Positions 51,109-60,098 of a stretch of 64,000 nt of DNA are shown one piece after another. Below the pieces are notes generated by a model. It worked only from the letters and a program-made list of their open reading frames with translations. It did not search any database and was not told the origin of the DNA. The position numbers and the translations under genes were made by a program. Position 1 is the stretch's first letter. Every line of letters starts with the position of its first letter. Source of the DNA: Prevotella fusca JCM 17724 (GTDB taxonomy: Bacteria > Bacteroidota > Bacteroidia > Bacteroidales > Bacteroidaceae); NCBI RefSeq assembly GCF_001262015.1, contig NZ_CP012075.1, positions 682,001 to 746,000 of the forward strand, given 5' to 3'.

Positions 51109-51927
51109 TCAATACGCCTCCGCATCCGATGGGAAAGTACTCTCCTTCACACATTTAATATACTCCTGTACACCCTCTGTCATACATTTGTTGACATTGG
51201 CAAAATGGCGCAGGAACTTAGGCTTGAAACCCTGAGTCATACCAAGCGCATCGGCATAAACGAGAACCTGACCATCCGTGCCATTACCAGCACCGATACC
51301 AATCGTGGCAGCTTTGACCATTGACGTAACCTTCGTCGCCAAGGCTGCAGGAACCTTCTCAAGGGTAATTGCACTTACTCCAGCGGCATCAAGCGCAAGG
51401 GCATCTTCTATGAGTTTCTCAGCCTCAGCCTCATCTTTAGCACGAAGACCGTATCCCCCAAACTTATGGATGCTCTGAGGAGTAAGACCAAGGTGACCGA
51501 CAACAGGAACACCCGCCTCTACAATTCCTTTAACTGTATCGACAATTTCCTTGCCCCCTTCCATCTTGAGAGCACCTGCACCAGTTTCCTTTATGATGCG
51601 TATAGCATTACGGATACCCTCCTCACGGCTTATCTGATAAGAACCGAACGGCATGTCGCAGACAACAAGACAACGCTGGCATGCACGCACAACAGAACGT
51701 GCATGATAAATCATCTGTTCAACGGTAATCGGTGTCGTATCTTGATTACCTGCCATCACATTCGATGCAGAGTCACCAACGAGAATACTGTCAATTCCCG
51801 CAGCATCAATAATTCCTGCCGTTGTAAAATCATAGGCGGTCATCTGGCTAATCTTCTCACCTGCCGCCTTCATTTCCAAGAGTGTCTTTGCAGTTACCTT
51901 CTTCTTATCTGTTGTTAAGTATCCCAT
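51109..51927 (-). CDS. panB: 3-methyl-2-oxobutanoate hydroxymethyltransferase
   Basis: First committed step of pantothenate synthesis: transfer of hydroxymethyl from methylene-tetrahydrofolate to ketoisovalerate. 272 residues from the ATG at 51927 (MGYLTTDKKKVTAKTLLEMK); the open frame reaches 51948. Key parts are MTAYDFTTAGIIDAAGIDSI, LVGDSASNVMAG with the metal-binding Asp, CDMPFGSYQIS, KMEGGKEIVDTVKGIVEAGV, VVGHLGLTPQSIHKFGGYGL and LEKVPAALA with the catalytic Glu. The decameric cytosolic enzyme is complete. Possible promoter at 52116-52146. Confidence 0.96.
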   Translation of the reverse strand: MGYLTTDKKKVTAKTLLEMKAAGEKISQMTAYDFTTAGIIDAAGIDSILVGDSASNVMAGNQDTTPITVEQMIYHARSVVRACQRCLVVCDMPFGSYQISREEGIRNAIRIIKETGAGALKMEGGKEIVDTVKGIVEAGVPVVGHLGLTPQSIHKFGGYGLRAKDEAEAEKLIEDALALDAAGVSAITLEKVPAALATKVTSMVKAATIGIGAGNGTDGQVLVYADALGMTQGFKPKFLRHFANVNKCMTEGVQEYIKCVKESTFPSDAEAY

Positions 51928-52115
51928 ATTCTCCAGTCTTGAATTCAAAACTATGACACACTCTGTCTGTTAACAGTTTGGAACATAATCCTTCGTATGC
52001 CTTACCATGCACTGTCACCGGGCTACGTTTGTTTCAATATACGAAACATGACACCCTCCAACAGGACACAACTTTCAGTTTCGAACTTTAAATTTTAACT
52101 TTTCTTTTCGGGCTG

Positions 52116-52146
52116 CAAAGTTACTCCTTTTTAATCGTCTGACAAA
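52116..52146 (-). promoter_or_regulatory. candidate promoter of panB
   Basis: TAACTTTG (52116-52123) with TTTG (52143-52146) 19 bases upstream on the minus strand. It lies at the end of the HAD gene and would give a leader of about 180 bases. Confidence 0.4.
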
Positions 52147-52754
52147 GTAAAACCTTCATAATTGCTAATTACCTCCTTCGTATAAGCCTCTATTTCTGCC
52201 ACAGAATTGGTAGTTGCAAGACCTATAACACGTGCACCAGAGGCAATCCCGGAGCGTAATCCATTGAAACTGTCCTCAAAAACGACGCACTCCTCTGGTA
52301 AGACTCCAAAATAGGCTGCTGCCTTGAGATAACAATCAGGTGAAGGTTTACTCTCAGTAAAGTCTTCTGAGGTGAGAATCTCATCAAAATATCCTTTGAA
52401 CTCTGGATGCCTTTTATAAACATTCTGCATCTTCTCAAGATTAGAACTTGTGACAACCGCAGTCTTTAAACCTTTATTTCTAAGTTCCTTTACAAAGTGC
52501 TCGAAACCAACTATATAATCATACGACATGTTATGCTCGTATTCGTTCAGAAGATCTGTAATCTCCTTTTGCATGGTTTCTTCCCCAGCAAAATACTTAT
52601 CATAAATCTGCACCAATGTCTGTCCCTTTATTACATACTCAAAATCAGGAACATCAGGACGATACTTATTACCCATATCATGCCAGAACAAAGTATATAA
52701 AGGCTCTGTATCCAATACAACTCCATCCAAATCAAACAAACACGCTTTTATCAT
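52131..52754 (-). CDS. HAD-superfamily hydrolase, beta-phosphoglucomutase-like
   Basis: 207 residues from the ATG at 52754. The HAD nucleophile motif CLFDLDGVVLDTEP (Asp8 and Asp10), motif II VVTSSN, the Lys in SKPSPDCYLKAAAYFG, and the acidic motif VVFEDSFNGLRSGIASGARV are all present, with a helical cap between them. This pattern fits sugar-phosphate phosphatases or beta-phosphoglucomutases, not strictly assigned. A longer frame to 52829 overlaps the divergent gene and is rejected. Its -7 box is one arm of the palindrome at 52784-52812. Confidence 0.9.
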   Translation of the reverse strand: MIKACLFDLDGVVLDTEPLYTLFWHDMGNKYRPDVPDFEYVIKGQTLVQIYDKYFAGEETMQKEITDLLNEYEHNMSYDYIVGFEHFVKELRNKGLKTAVVTSSNLEKMQNVYKRHPEFKGYFDEILTSEDFTESKPSPDCYLKAAAYFGVLPEECVVFEDSFNGLRSGIASGARVIGLATTNSVAEIEAYTKEVISNYEGFTLSDD

Positions 52755-52783
52755 TCTTTCCTTTTTATTATATGTGTATAATG

Positions 52784-52812
52784 CAAAGTTACAAAAACTT
52801 TTCGTAACTTTG
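52784..52812. promoter_or_regulatory. divergent promoter on a perfect 9-bp palindrome
   Basis: CAAAGTTAC (52784-52792) and GTAACTTTG (52804-52812) are exact inverse copies 11 bases apart. Each arm contains a TAACTTTG -7 box, one for the minus-strand HAD gene (start 52754) and one for the plus-strand lipoprotein (start 52823). The + start codon lies only 11 bases from its box, so the mRNA is almost leaderless. Confidence 0.55.
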
Positions 52813-52822
52813 TCGCCTATAT

Positions 52823-53593
52823 ATGACAAAGAAGTTATTTACAATATTCGTGTTTTCCGCAATCCTGATGTTCCTGATGACAAGTTGTGGACGCAAATCA
52901 TCAACACCGAAGAAACTGGAGATTCCAACGGCTGTGGTATCTATTGACACCATAGCACACTTTTCGGATGCTATTCAATGTCACGTTCATATTGAATTCA
53001 CTTATCTTAAAGACAACAAATATGCAGCTGTCAATGATTCTTTATTGAGAATGGGGCTTCTGCAGCCAGATTATTTCTCCTTATCTTACGACAGACTTTC
53101 TCCCCAAACAGCTATCCCTGCCTTTGCTCGTCAGTATGTAAAGGAATATATGGAGATTGCCCAGCTTGTTCGTCAGAGAGAGAAGGGAAAGAGCCAGCTC
53201 ATCGGTGAACTGACCATCAAGACTGAACTGAAAGCTGCTGCGGATGATTATATTACCGCCCTATCACATATCGCCATCAACAATGGTAACGGACAGCTTA
53301 CGAAGTACATGATTGTACGCAACTTCAGTTCTAAAGACGGACATCTTATCACACTGCAGGAGCAGTTCGGCAAGGACTATAAAGAGAAACTGACAAAGGA
53401 AATCATCGAACGTCTGACCGACCGTGAGTATCTTGACAAGGATGATATTGCAGGACTACAGGCAAAAGGTTATTTCACAGGTATAGCCCCCTATCCTGCT
53501 GACAATTTTATCCTCACCGATGACTCTACGGTATTCATCTATACCCCCGGTGAAATCAGCCAGAAGGAAGTGAGAGTAGCTATTGACAACTAA
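52823..53593 (+). CDS. DUF3298/DUF4163 lipoprotein
   Basis: 256 residues with a lipoprotein signal (MTKKLFTIFVFSAILMFLMT-SCG). The body matches the DUF3298 pair: NNGNGQLTKYMIVRNFSSKD and the C-terminal PADNFILTDDSTVFIYTPGE, where GQ is followed by a strand with Y-P-aromatic residues in the usual places. Similar domains are seen in RsiV-type anti-sigma factors and in peptidoglycan-associated proteins, so a role at the cell surface is plausible but unproved. It is the first gene of a plus-strand run that continues with rsmG at 53661. Confidence 0.8.
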   Translation: MTKKLFTIFVFSAILMFLMTSCGRKSSTPKKLEIPTAVVSIDTIAHFSDAIQCHVHIEFTYLKDNKYAAVNDSLLRMGLLQPDYFSLSYDRLSPQTAIPAFARQYVKEYMEIAQLVRQREKGKSQLIGELTIKTELKAAADDYITALSHIAINNGNGQLTKYMIVRNFSSKDGHLITLQEQFGKDYKEKLTKEIIERLTDREYLDKDDIAGLQAKGYFTGIAPYPADNFILTDDSTVFIYTPGEISQKEVRVAIDN

Positions 53594-53660
53594 TCCGCCC
53601 TTTGGGTTTACACCCCAGCTTATCTTCACTCCAACAACTCCTATCCTATTTGAAAAGATT

Positions 53661-54284
53661 ATGATAGAAATAATTAAGAAATACTTTCCACAACTCACCC
53701 CAAAACAGGGAGAACAATTTGCAGCACTCGATGCACTGTACCACGATTGGAATGCCAAGATTAATGTCATTTCACGCAAAGACATTGACAATCTCTACGA
53801 GCACCATATCCTTCACTCACTGGCGATAGCCAAGCGTATTAACTTCCGTGAAGGCACAAACATCCTTGACTTCGGTACAGGAGGCGGTTTCCCCGGTATT
53901 CCGCTCGCCATCTTCTTCCCCGAAGCCAACTTCAAACTTATTGACGGAACAGGCAAGAAAGTGAAAGTTGCACAGGAGGTTGCCGATGCTATCGGGCTTG
54001 ACAATGTCCTACCGGCCCACTTACGTGGAGAAGAGGAGAAAGGCAAGTTTGATTTCATCGTATCACGTGCTGTCATGCCACTGCCTGACCTGATGAAGAT
54101 TGTCAAGAAAAACATTGCACATGACCAGCACAATGTCCTACCGAACGGTGTCATTGCCCTGAAAGGTGGAAACCTTGATGAAGAACTGAAACCATACAAG
54201 AACATTGCCGAAAAGACAGAACTTTCGCAATGGTTTGATGAAGAGTGGTTCAAGGAGAAATACCTTATTTACGTACCGGGATAA
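53661..54284 (+). CDS. rsmG: 16S rRNA (guanine527-N7)-methyltransferase
   Basis: 207 residues from the ATG at 53661 (MIEIIKKYFPQLTPKQGEQF); the frame is open upstream to 53583 through sequence unlike the family. The SAM-binding motif is ILDFGTGGGFPGIPLAIFFP, and the RsmG signature HHILHSLAIAK and DFIVSRAVMPLPDLMKIVKK are present. It methylates G527 in the 530 loop of 16S rRNA, the site linked to streptomycin response. The spacing to the DUF3298 gene is 67 bases. Confidence 0.95.
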   Translation: MIEIIKKYFPQLTPKQGEQFAALDALYHDWNAKINVISRKDIDNLYEHHILHSLAIAKRINFREGTNILDFGTGGGFPGIPLAIFFPEANFKLIDGTGKKVKVAQEVADAIGLDNVLPAHLRGEEEKGKFDFIVSRAVMPLPDLMKIVKKNIAHDQHNVLPNGVIALKGGNLDEELKPYKNIAEKTELSQWFDEEWFKEKYLIYVPG

Positions 54285-54350
54285 TTCTTTCCTCACGCAT
54301 GAACGTACATCACCGCTCTATTTCACCCATTTTACCCACAATAATCACTT

Positions 54351-54995
54351 ATGCTTAAAATCCAGACTTTTGAGGTTAATCCACTCCAGGAGAACTGCTA
54401 CGTTGTCAGTGACGAGACAAAGGAATGTGTCATCATTGACTGTGGTGCGCTTACTGAGAGTGAACAGAACGCTATCATAGATTATGTCAAAGAAGAAGGG
54501 CTTACCCCTGTACATAATCTTGGCACACATGGGCATCTTGACCATCACTTTGGCGATGCCGCCCTCCTTGCCGCCTTCAATCTTCAACCAGAGGTTGCGG
54601 AAGGCGATGCCGTATTTATGAACAACCCCAAACAGGCTGCTGCTCAGATGCTCGGAATGGAACTGGAGCATAATCTGCCTGCCGGAAACTTGAAACTTGC
54701 TGAAAGTCAAACCATACCCTTCGGCTCTCATATCTTCAAGATCATCCGCACTCCGGGACATTCAGGCGGTTCAGTATGCTTCTATTGTGCAGAAGAAAAC
54801 GTCCTCTTCACTGGCGACACATTGTTTAAAGGAAGTATTGGCAGAACCGATTTTCCCGGTGGCAGCATGTTCCAGATTATCAGCAGTCTCCGTGAACTCG
54901 CACAGCTCCCTGACACAACCGTGGTTTGTCCGGGGCATGGACCGCAGACATCCATAGGATTCGAGCTTGCCCATAACCCTTATATGGACCGATAA
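54351..54995 (+). CDS. metallo-beta-lactamase-fold hydrolase (glyoxalase II-like)
   Basis: 214-residue cytosolic protein. The metal ligands are [13 protein letters not shown] (HxHxDH), the His in [11 protein letters not shown], the Asp in [13 protein letters not shown], and the final His in [13 protein letters not shown]. This set is typical of the glyoxalase II/YcbL group, which binds two zinc or iron ions. The C-terminal helical domain of true glyoxalase II is absent, so a YcbL-like single-domain thioester or phosphodiester hydrolase is more likely. It lies 66 bases behind rsmG. Confidence 0.92.
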   Translation: MLKIQTFEVNPLQENCYVVSDETKECVIIDCGALTESEQNAIIDYVKEEGLTPVHNLGTHGHLDHHFGDAALLAAFNLQPEVAEGDAVFMNNPKQAAAQMLGMELEHNLPAGNLKLAESQTIPFGSHIFKIIRTPGHSGGSVCFYCAEENVLFTGDTLFKGSIGRTDFPGGSMFQIISSLRELAQLPDTTVVCPGHGPQTSIGFELAHNPYMDR

Positions 54996-55021
54996 AAAAA
55001 CAAATCATACAACCCATAAGA

Positions 55022-55597
55022 ATGAAAACAAGAAGCTCACAACCCGAAAAGATACTTCTCGGCATCGACCCCGGCACTAATGTCATGGGCTATGGCGTGC
55101 TGCGTGTCTGCGGGAACAAAGCCGAACTTGTTGTCATGGGAGTCATTGATATGCGCAAGGAAAAGGATGTATATCTCCGATTAGGCAGGATTTTCGAGCG
55201 TGTGACAGGTATTATCAATGAATACCTGCCTGACGAAGTGGCCGTCGAAGCCCCTTTCTTCGGAAAGAACGTGCAGTCTATGCTTAAACTCGGACGTGCA
55301 CAAGGGGTTGTCATAGCTGCAGCCATCCAGCACGACGTACCCATTCAGGAGTACGCTCCATTGAAAATCAAAATGGCAATCACGGGAAACGGCTCTGCCT
55401 CCAAGGAACAGGTGGCAGGTATGCTACAGAAACTCCTGCACCTACGTGACGACCAGATGCCTCATTTCATGGATGCAACCGATGCCGTTGCTGCTGCCTA
55501 CTGCCATTTCCTACAGATGAACCGACCTGAAACAGATGCCAAACATTATGGTTCATGGAAAGACTTCGCACGTAAGAATTCTGACAGAATAAGATAA
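55022..55597 (+). CDS. ruvC: Holliday junction endonuclease RuvC
   Basis: 191-residue resolvase that cuts four-way junctions together with RuvAB. The acidic catalytic residues are visible: the Asp of [16 protein letters not shown], the Glu in [16 protein letters not shown], and the C-terminal pair in [16 protein letters not shown]. The length and the short charged C-terminus are normal. It lies 26 bases behind the MBL gene, so the genes from 53661 on may form one transcript. Confidence 0.96.
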   Translation: MKTRSSQPEKILLGIDPGTNVMGYGVLRVCGNKAELVVMGVIDMRKEKDVYLRLGRIFERVTGIINEYLPDEVAVEAPFFGKNVQSMLKLGRAQGVVIAAAIQHDVPIQEYAPLKIKMAITGNGSASKEQVAGMLQKLLHLRDDQMPHFMDATDAVAAAYCHFLQMNRPETDAKHYGSWKDFARKNSDRIR

Positions 55598-55718
55598 ACA
55601 GGAAGGCTCATTCACCTGCTTATAACAAACAGAGCTGGTCATATTACTTAATCCAAGAAGACGCACATAGCATCAAAGATATAATTTAGGATAACACAAG
55701 TATTTAAATTTGGAGCAT

Positions 55719-56234
55719 ATGAAAAATAAAATCATAGCCCTTTCATTCCTTTTCGCATCTGTACTTACGGTGAATGCCCAGCAGGAGCGTGTATCGAAAC
55801 AATTATATTCAAGTGCCTACAAGATTGCTGTCGATACAAAAGAAGACGTGAACGTTCGTAAGGTAGCTTCGTTCAAAGTTGATGCAATCACCTATCTTAA
55901 CACACGCACTTTATCAGCCATTGCTGACACCACAAAACAATTATCCAGCAAGGAAATTGCTCATCTCAACGCCCAGCTTGATTCTATGGCTTATTACATG
56001 CACGAGTATATCAATCTGTTTACAAAGGAATATGCACGTACTGACAAACAACGGAGCAAAGACCGTATTATCAAGATATTCCGTGATGCGAGTATCAATC
56101 ATCCTCTCTATAATGACCCGGACAAGAGCCTTGTCTTAGCTTACTTCAACAGCGAGGATTATCTTACCCAGTTCTCCCTCGATACAAACTGGATTGCAGC
56201 ACTCGCAGAGGTAAAGAAGAAGCTGGCTGAATAA
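55719..56234 (+). CDS. periplasmic protein of unknown function
   Basis: 171 residues from the ATG at 55719, with a signal peptide (MKNKIIALSFLFASVLTVNA). The frame is open upstream to 55710, but the signal fixes the start. The mature part is helical: VRKVASFKVDAITYLNTRTL, then SKEIAHLNAQLDSMAYYMHE. No family is recognised, although it resembles small conserved Bacteroidetes proteins. It is 121 bases after ruvC. Confidence 0.7.
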   Translation: MKNKIIALSFLFASVLTVNAQQERVSKQLYSSAYKIAVDTKEDVNVRKVASFKVDAITYLNTRTLSAIADTTKQLSSKEIAHLNAQLDSMAYYMHEYINLFTKEYARTDKQRSKDRIIKIFRDASINHPLYNDPDKSLVLAYFNSEDYLTQFSLDTNWIAALAEVKKKLAE

Positions 56235-56292
56235 AACTGAAAGAAGACAAAGGAGTGAGTGGTAACTAACTCTGGAATTAAAGCACATAACA

Positions 56293-56838
56293 ATGCAAGA
56301 CAAACAATTGAGATATCCGTTTGAGGAGAAATTCAAAGAAGACCTGACAACTTATCTACAAGGTAAAAAACTTGTAGACATGATACTGCCCGACACGACT
56401 GACATTGAAGAGAAATGGTTGGGTATTGCCGAGACATACCTACCCGATGGCATGCGGGAGTTTGCAGCCTACCCCACTGTTTCCCTTGGCTGGATGATGT
56501 ACGTCGGTATGGCAATCGCAAAATACTGGGACGAAGACTGGGAACTATATAATAAGGTGGAAAATCTATACACCTATCTGCGTGACCGCATTGATTACGA
56601 CCACATGGATGACTATATCTGCGAGAAAGTCCTGCTCCTTTCAACCGACGAGCACAATGAGCTCGCTTCCGTTGTTGGCGAATGTGCAGCCCGAACAAAC
56701 AGTCTGCTTCGCCATCTGCCCATTGCCCCCAGCAGCAGTGATGCATTTCATGCCTATGTCGCTGCACTACATCAGCTTTACTTCATGGGGGCAGCCCTGC
56801 AATTAAGGCGCATGGGCTATCACATGACGAAGATTTAA
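56293..56838 (+). CDS. conserved protein of unknown function
   Basis: 181 residues, no signal peptide, predicted all-helical and cytosolic. Characteristic segments are YLPDGMREFAAYPTVSLGWM, AKYWDEDWELYNKVENLYTY and HAYVAALHQLYFMGAALQLR. Many aromatic and acidic residues (DED, YDHMDD) suggest a compact helical bundle. No motif of known activity is seen. It lies 58 bases after the preceding gene. Confidence 0.75.
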   Translation: MQDKQLRYPFEEKFKEDLTTYLQGKKLVDMILPDTTDIEEKWLGIAETYLPDGMREFAAYPTVSLGWMMYVGMAIAKYWDEDWELYNKVENLYTYLRDRIDYDHMDDYICEKVLLLSTDEHNELASVVGECAARTNSLLRHLPIAPSSSDAFHAYVAALHQLYFMGAALQLRRMGYHMTKI

Positions 56839-57375
56839 CCCTAAGCAATCATGTACCCTATAGGACTAATCAAGACAGCTTACAGTTGCATCTTGATACG
56901 CTCTCATGAAGTAAATTAAAGGAATTAACCACCAACAATGTCAAAATAATTTCAACAAAGAAACCGATGCTGAATTGCATTCAGATCAAGCCTTGATAGC
57001 CCTTCAATAGGTGCTTAATTGAAGCCTAACTAAGCCTTAATTGAAGTCCTATCAAGCACCTTTTCTTCCACCACCTCATAACACACTGATTACCTAATAG
57101 TTACAAACGAGGGCAAAAAGCATCTTTTCCTCGCATTCTAAATAAAAGCAACAAAGAATAATGTAAAGATAATTCACAATCATAAATGCGAAAAAACATT
57201 TCAACACTTTACCTAAAAGACGAAAGACTTTACCTCAACCATTATCCCTTCTTTCACTCATTCCAATTCAGCCGACAGCACTGACATCAGCTATAAAAGA
57301 CGCACCAAATCCCTGTTAATCAATGGCAGATGACAGGCTTACAAACACCTCCTGTCCTATCTGGATTAAATTTCT
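56839..57375. other. intergenic gap with a 22-bp-period array
   Basis: About 540 AT-rich bases between convergent genes. The array (56990-57055) and its flank to about 57105 are a degenerate copy of the ends of elements A and B. Nothing is recognised in 57130-57375. Confidence 0.5.
56990..57055. repeat. 22-bp-period array, locus 4 (three units)
   Basis: Three 22-base units start at 56990, 57012 and 57034 (gccttgatagc, tgcttaattgaag, gccttaattgaag). The following gcaccttttctt and cataac-actgatt match the flank of element B (gcaccttttctt, cataac-aactgattt), so this is the same family, more decayed. Confidence 0.7.
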
Positions 57376-58758
57376 TTAAGATAACAGTTCTATCCGTAGG
57401 CACGAAGTTGTCCGGGAAGTAAGTTTGAAATGGTCGTTGATGCGAAGACCAGCTACCCAGAGAAGGGTGCCGGTAGCATCAAGAAGAACAAGCTGGCTAC
57501 GCTTCTCAAAGCGATTGCGCTTGAGATTGGTAAGGAAATCACTCACAAGCTGGCTACCCCGCATACCAAGCGGTACGAAGCGGTCGCCCTCTTCGGCACG
57601 ACGTAAGGTCAAAGGAAAACGGATGGAGGCTGCATCAAGGTCGGCAACATTGCAATCCTTTGAAAAAGATGGCGTGAGAGATGGCGACAGACTACGCTCT
57701 GTCAGTCGGACAGCAAGACTGTCATCATAGACATAACGCCCCGTTTCGGGAATGAGAAGTGTGCGAGGTTCTTCCGTTTCAATAGGCGAAACAAGGAAGA
57801 AATCACGGTCGTGCGTAAGCTCATAGGTCGAGGAAGTCCACAGCTGTCCCGTCTGTCCATCAAGATGCGAAGCCATCTCCGTAATCTGAGAAGAAGTAAA
57901 ACCAAGTGGTTTCAACACGTGGAAAAGAAGATAAGAGGGGGACGCAAAAGAACGGACTACAGACAAATCAAGTTTGAAAGGATGGCTTATGGGACTAATC
58001 AACCCCATCTGATTCTTCTTACTCATTGGTCCAACAAAGCTGACCGCCTTCTCCAAAGCCCCTTTGAGTGCCTCCTGCACGATAGCATCCACTGCTGATA
58101 GATGGCTTGCAGTAGTAAGGACAGCATCAGTGACCGAGGGATTTATCTCCGCCAGTTGCGGCAGGATATTCAACCGCAGCTTGTTACGTACAACGTCATC
58201 AACAAGGTTGGTGCTGTCGGTTACAAAGGAGACGGAATGTTGACGGAGGTAATCTTCTATCTCCTGACGTGTCACACAGAGCAGTGGACGGATGATGTCA
58301 TTCTTCCGTGGACGGATACCCAGCAGTCCGTTAAGCCCTGTCCCACGGACAAGATTAATGAGAATCGTCTCCACAGAGTCCTCCTTATGATGCCCCACAC
58401 AGATACCATCAGCCCCCAAAGCCTCTTTCAACTGATAGAAATAAGTATAACGCAGCTCACGGGCTGCCATCTCAATGCTCACCTTATGCAGTTCAGAATA
58501 GGCATAAGTATCAAAATGAGCCCTGTGAAACGGGACACCCTCACGCTGGCAAAGTTCCTGACAGAAGGCTTCATCACGCTGACTCTCTTCTCCACGCAGG
58601 TGGAAATTGCAGTGAACTGCCTCAACACGATAGCCTAATTCCTTGAGACACAGCAGCAAGGCAACACTGTCAGCACCGCCAGACAGGGCTACCAAATAAA
58701 GAGCATCTGCCCGCAGCAGATGCTCAGAAACTATGAATCGCTTAATTTTATTCAACAT
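57376..58758 (-). CDS. tilS: tRNA(Ile)-lysidine synthetase
   Basis: Converts C34 of the tRNA(Ile) CAU anticodon to lysidine, so that it reads AUA. 460 residues. The PP-loop ATP motif SGGADSVALLL is at residues 26-36, followed by CNFHLRGEESQRDE and the GHHKEDSVETILINLVRG core. The C-terminal domain with GDRFVPLGMRGSQLVSDFLT and NRFEKRSQLVLLDATGTLLW binds tRNA. Complete and full length. Its 5' end overlaps the RlmI-like gene by 11 bases. Confidence 0.96.
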   Translation of the reverse strand: MLNKIKRFIVSEHLLRADALYLVALSGGADSVALLLCLKELGYRVEAVHCNFHLRGEESQRDEAFCQELCQREGVPFHRAHFDTYAYSELHKVSIEMAARELRYTYFYQLKEALGADGICVGHHKEDSVETILINLVRGTGLNGLLGIRPRKNDIIRPLLCVTRQEIEDYLRQHSVSFVTDSTNLVDDVVRNKLRLNILPQLAEINPSVTDAVLTTASHLSAVDAIVQEALKGALEKAVSFVGPMSKKNQMGLISPISHPFKLDLSVVRSFASPSYLLFHVLKPLGFTSSQITEMASHLDGQTGQLWTSSTYELTHDRDFFLVSPIETEEPRTLLIPETGRYVYDDSLAVRLTERSLSPSLTPSFSKDCNVADLDAASIRFPLTLRRAEEGDRFVPLGMRGSQLVSDFLTNLKRNRFEKRSQLVLLDATGTLLWVAGLRINDHFKLTSRTTSCLRIELLS

Positions 58759-59950
58759 AAAGGACCAGTCCCTTCAAGTATTCGCCTTCGGGATGATAGA
58801 TATTGATTGGGTGATCAGCAGGCTGATGAATCTGATGCAGGATGCGCACCTTGCGTCCTGCCTGTGCAGCAGCCGTGAAGACAGCCTGCCTGAAGTTATC
58901 CTTTGTCACCACCTGCGAACAGCTGAAGGTGAAGAGGATACCGCCCGGCTTAATCCTTTCAAATCCCTTGACGTTCAGTCGTGTATATCCTCGCAGTCCG
59001 TTCTTCAATGCGTTACGGTGCTTTGCAAAGGCAGGAGGGTCGAGAATGATAAGGTCATACTTACCATCATGATCGTCAAGATACTTGAAAGCATCCTCAC
59101 AGATAGCCTCATGGCGTGAATCATTAGGGAAGTTGAGTTCGACATTCTTGTTAGTCAACTCAATAGCCTTGGCAGAACTGTCCACAGAATGCACCACTTC
59201 CGCTCCGCCACGCATAGCATAAACAGAGAAGCCTCCAGTGTAACAGAACATATTAAGCACACTTCTGCCTTTGGCATAATACTCCAGAAGAGAGCGGTTC
59301 TCACGCTGGTCGATGAAGAAACCCGTCTTCTGACCCTTGAGCCAGTCAATGTGGAACTTCAATCCGTTCTCAATTGCGATATTATTGTCGGTCTCACCAT
59401 AGATAAAACCATTCTCCCGTCCAAGTTCAGCCTTATAAGGAAGGGTTGTCTCACTCTTGTAATAGATGCTGTCCAACTTGTCCCCCATCACCTTCACAAG
59501 TGCTTTCGCAATCAGCTCACGGCACACGTGCATACCTACAGAATGAGCCTGCATGACAGCAGTCTTGCCATATACGTCGACAATCAGTCCCGGAAGATTG
59601 TCGCCTTCACCATGAACAAGACGGTAGGTTGTATTCGGGAACACACGCAGCCCATCCCCTTCTTCACGGACGACACCGACGGACTGGCGCACATGCAATG
59701 CTGCCTTCAGGCGGCTTTCCCAAAACCTATCGTCAATCTCAACGTCATGGAAAGAAAGAACCCGGATGGCTATGGAACCGATCTGGAAATGTCCAACGGC
59801 AATGAACCTGTCGTCATGCGTCATGACACGCACAATATCGCCCTCCTCAAGTCCCTCTTCAATCCTGCTGATAGCACCTGAGAAAATCCAAGGATGGAAA
59901 CGGAGAAGACTGTCCTCCTTGCCCTTTTTCAAATATACTTGCTTATACAT
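58748..59950 (-). CDS. class I rRNA methyltransferase, RlmI-like
   Basis: 400 residues from the ATG at 59950 (MYKQVYLKKGKEDSLLRFHP). An N-terminal PUA domain (HPWIFSGAISRIEEGLEEGD) is followed by a central EEHEE-like domain and a Rossmann methyltransferase: VLNMFCYTGGFSVYAMRGGA (SAM binding) and LIILDPPAFAKHRNALK, with Cys in GGILFTFSCSQVV. This matches RlmI, which makes m5C1962 in 23S rRNA of E. coli; the exact target here is inferred. An open frame to 60010 has no better start. The CATG array at 60003-60070 lies just upstream. Confidence 0.9.
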   Translation of the reverse strand: MYKQVYLKKGKEDSLLRFHPWIFSGAISRIEEGLEEGDIVRVMTHDDRFIAVGHFQIGSIAIRVLSFHDVEIDDRFWESRLKAALHVRQSVGVVREEGDGLRVFPNTTYRLVHGEGDNLPGLIVDVYGKTAVMQAHSVGMHVCRELIAKALVKVMGDKLDSIYYKSETTLPYKAELGRENGFIYGETDNNIAIENGLKFHIDWLKGQKTGFFIDQRENRSLLEYYAKGRSVLNMFCYTGGFSVYAMRGGAEVVHSVDSSAKAIELTNKNVELNFPNDSRHEAICEDAFKYLDDHDGKYDLIILDPPAFAKHRNALKNGLRGYTRLNVKGFERIKPGGILFTFSCSQVVTKDNFRQAVFTAAAQAGRKVRILHQIHQPADHPINIYHPEGEYLKGLVLYVE

Positions 59951-60002
59951 AAAAGTTCTTTTTTTGATTTCATTACTTTCAACAGTCCGCAGATTCGGAA
60001 TT

Positions 60003-60070
60003 ATTTTCATGAAAAAAATTATTTATTTACATGAAGAAAAATATTTATTTTCATGAAAATAAATTCTTAT
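60003..60070. repeat. 22-bp-period CATG array, locus 2
   Basis: Three units with CATG cores at 60009, 60031 and 60053, exactly 22 bases apart, embedded in ttcatgaaaa and aaatattt. The unit is the same as at 11683-11772 and has the same plus-strand orientation. It lies 53 bases upstream of a minus-strand start codon (59950). Confidence 0.75.
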
Positions 60071-60098
60071 CACCATGACAATAACTTGTACAGAACCG

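Noticed and set aside
52755..52829. N-terminal extension of the HAD gene
   Set aside because: It would overlap the divergent promoter and the start of the DUF3298 gene, and the family begins at MIKACLFDLDG.
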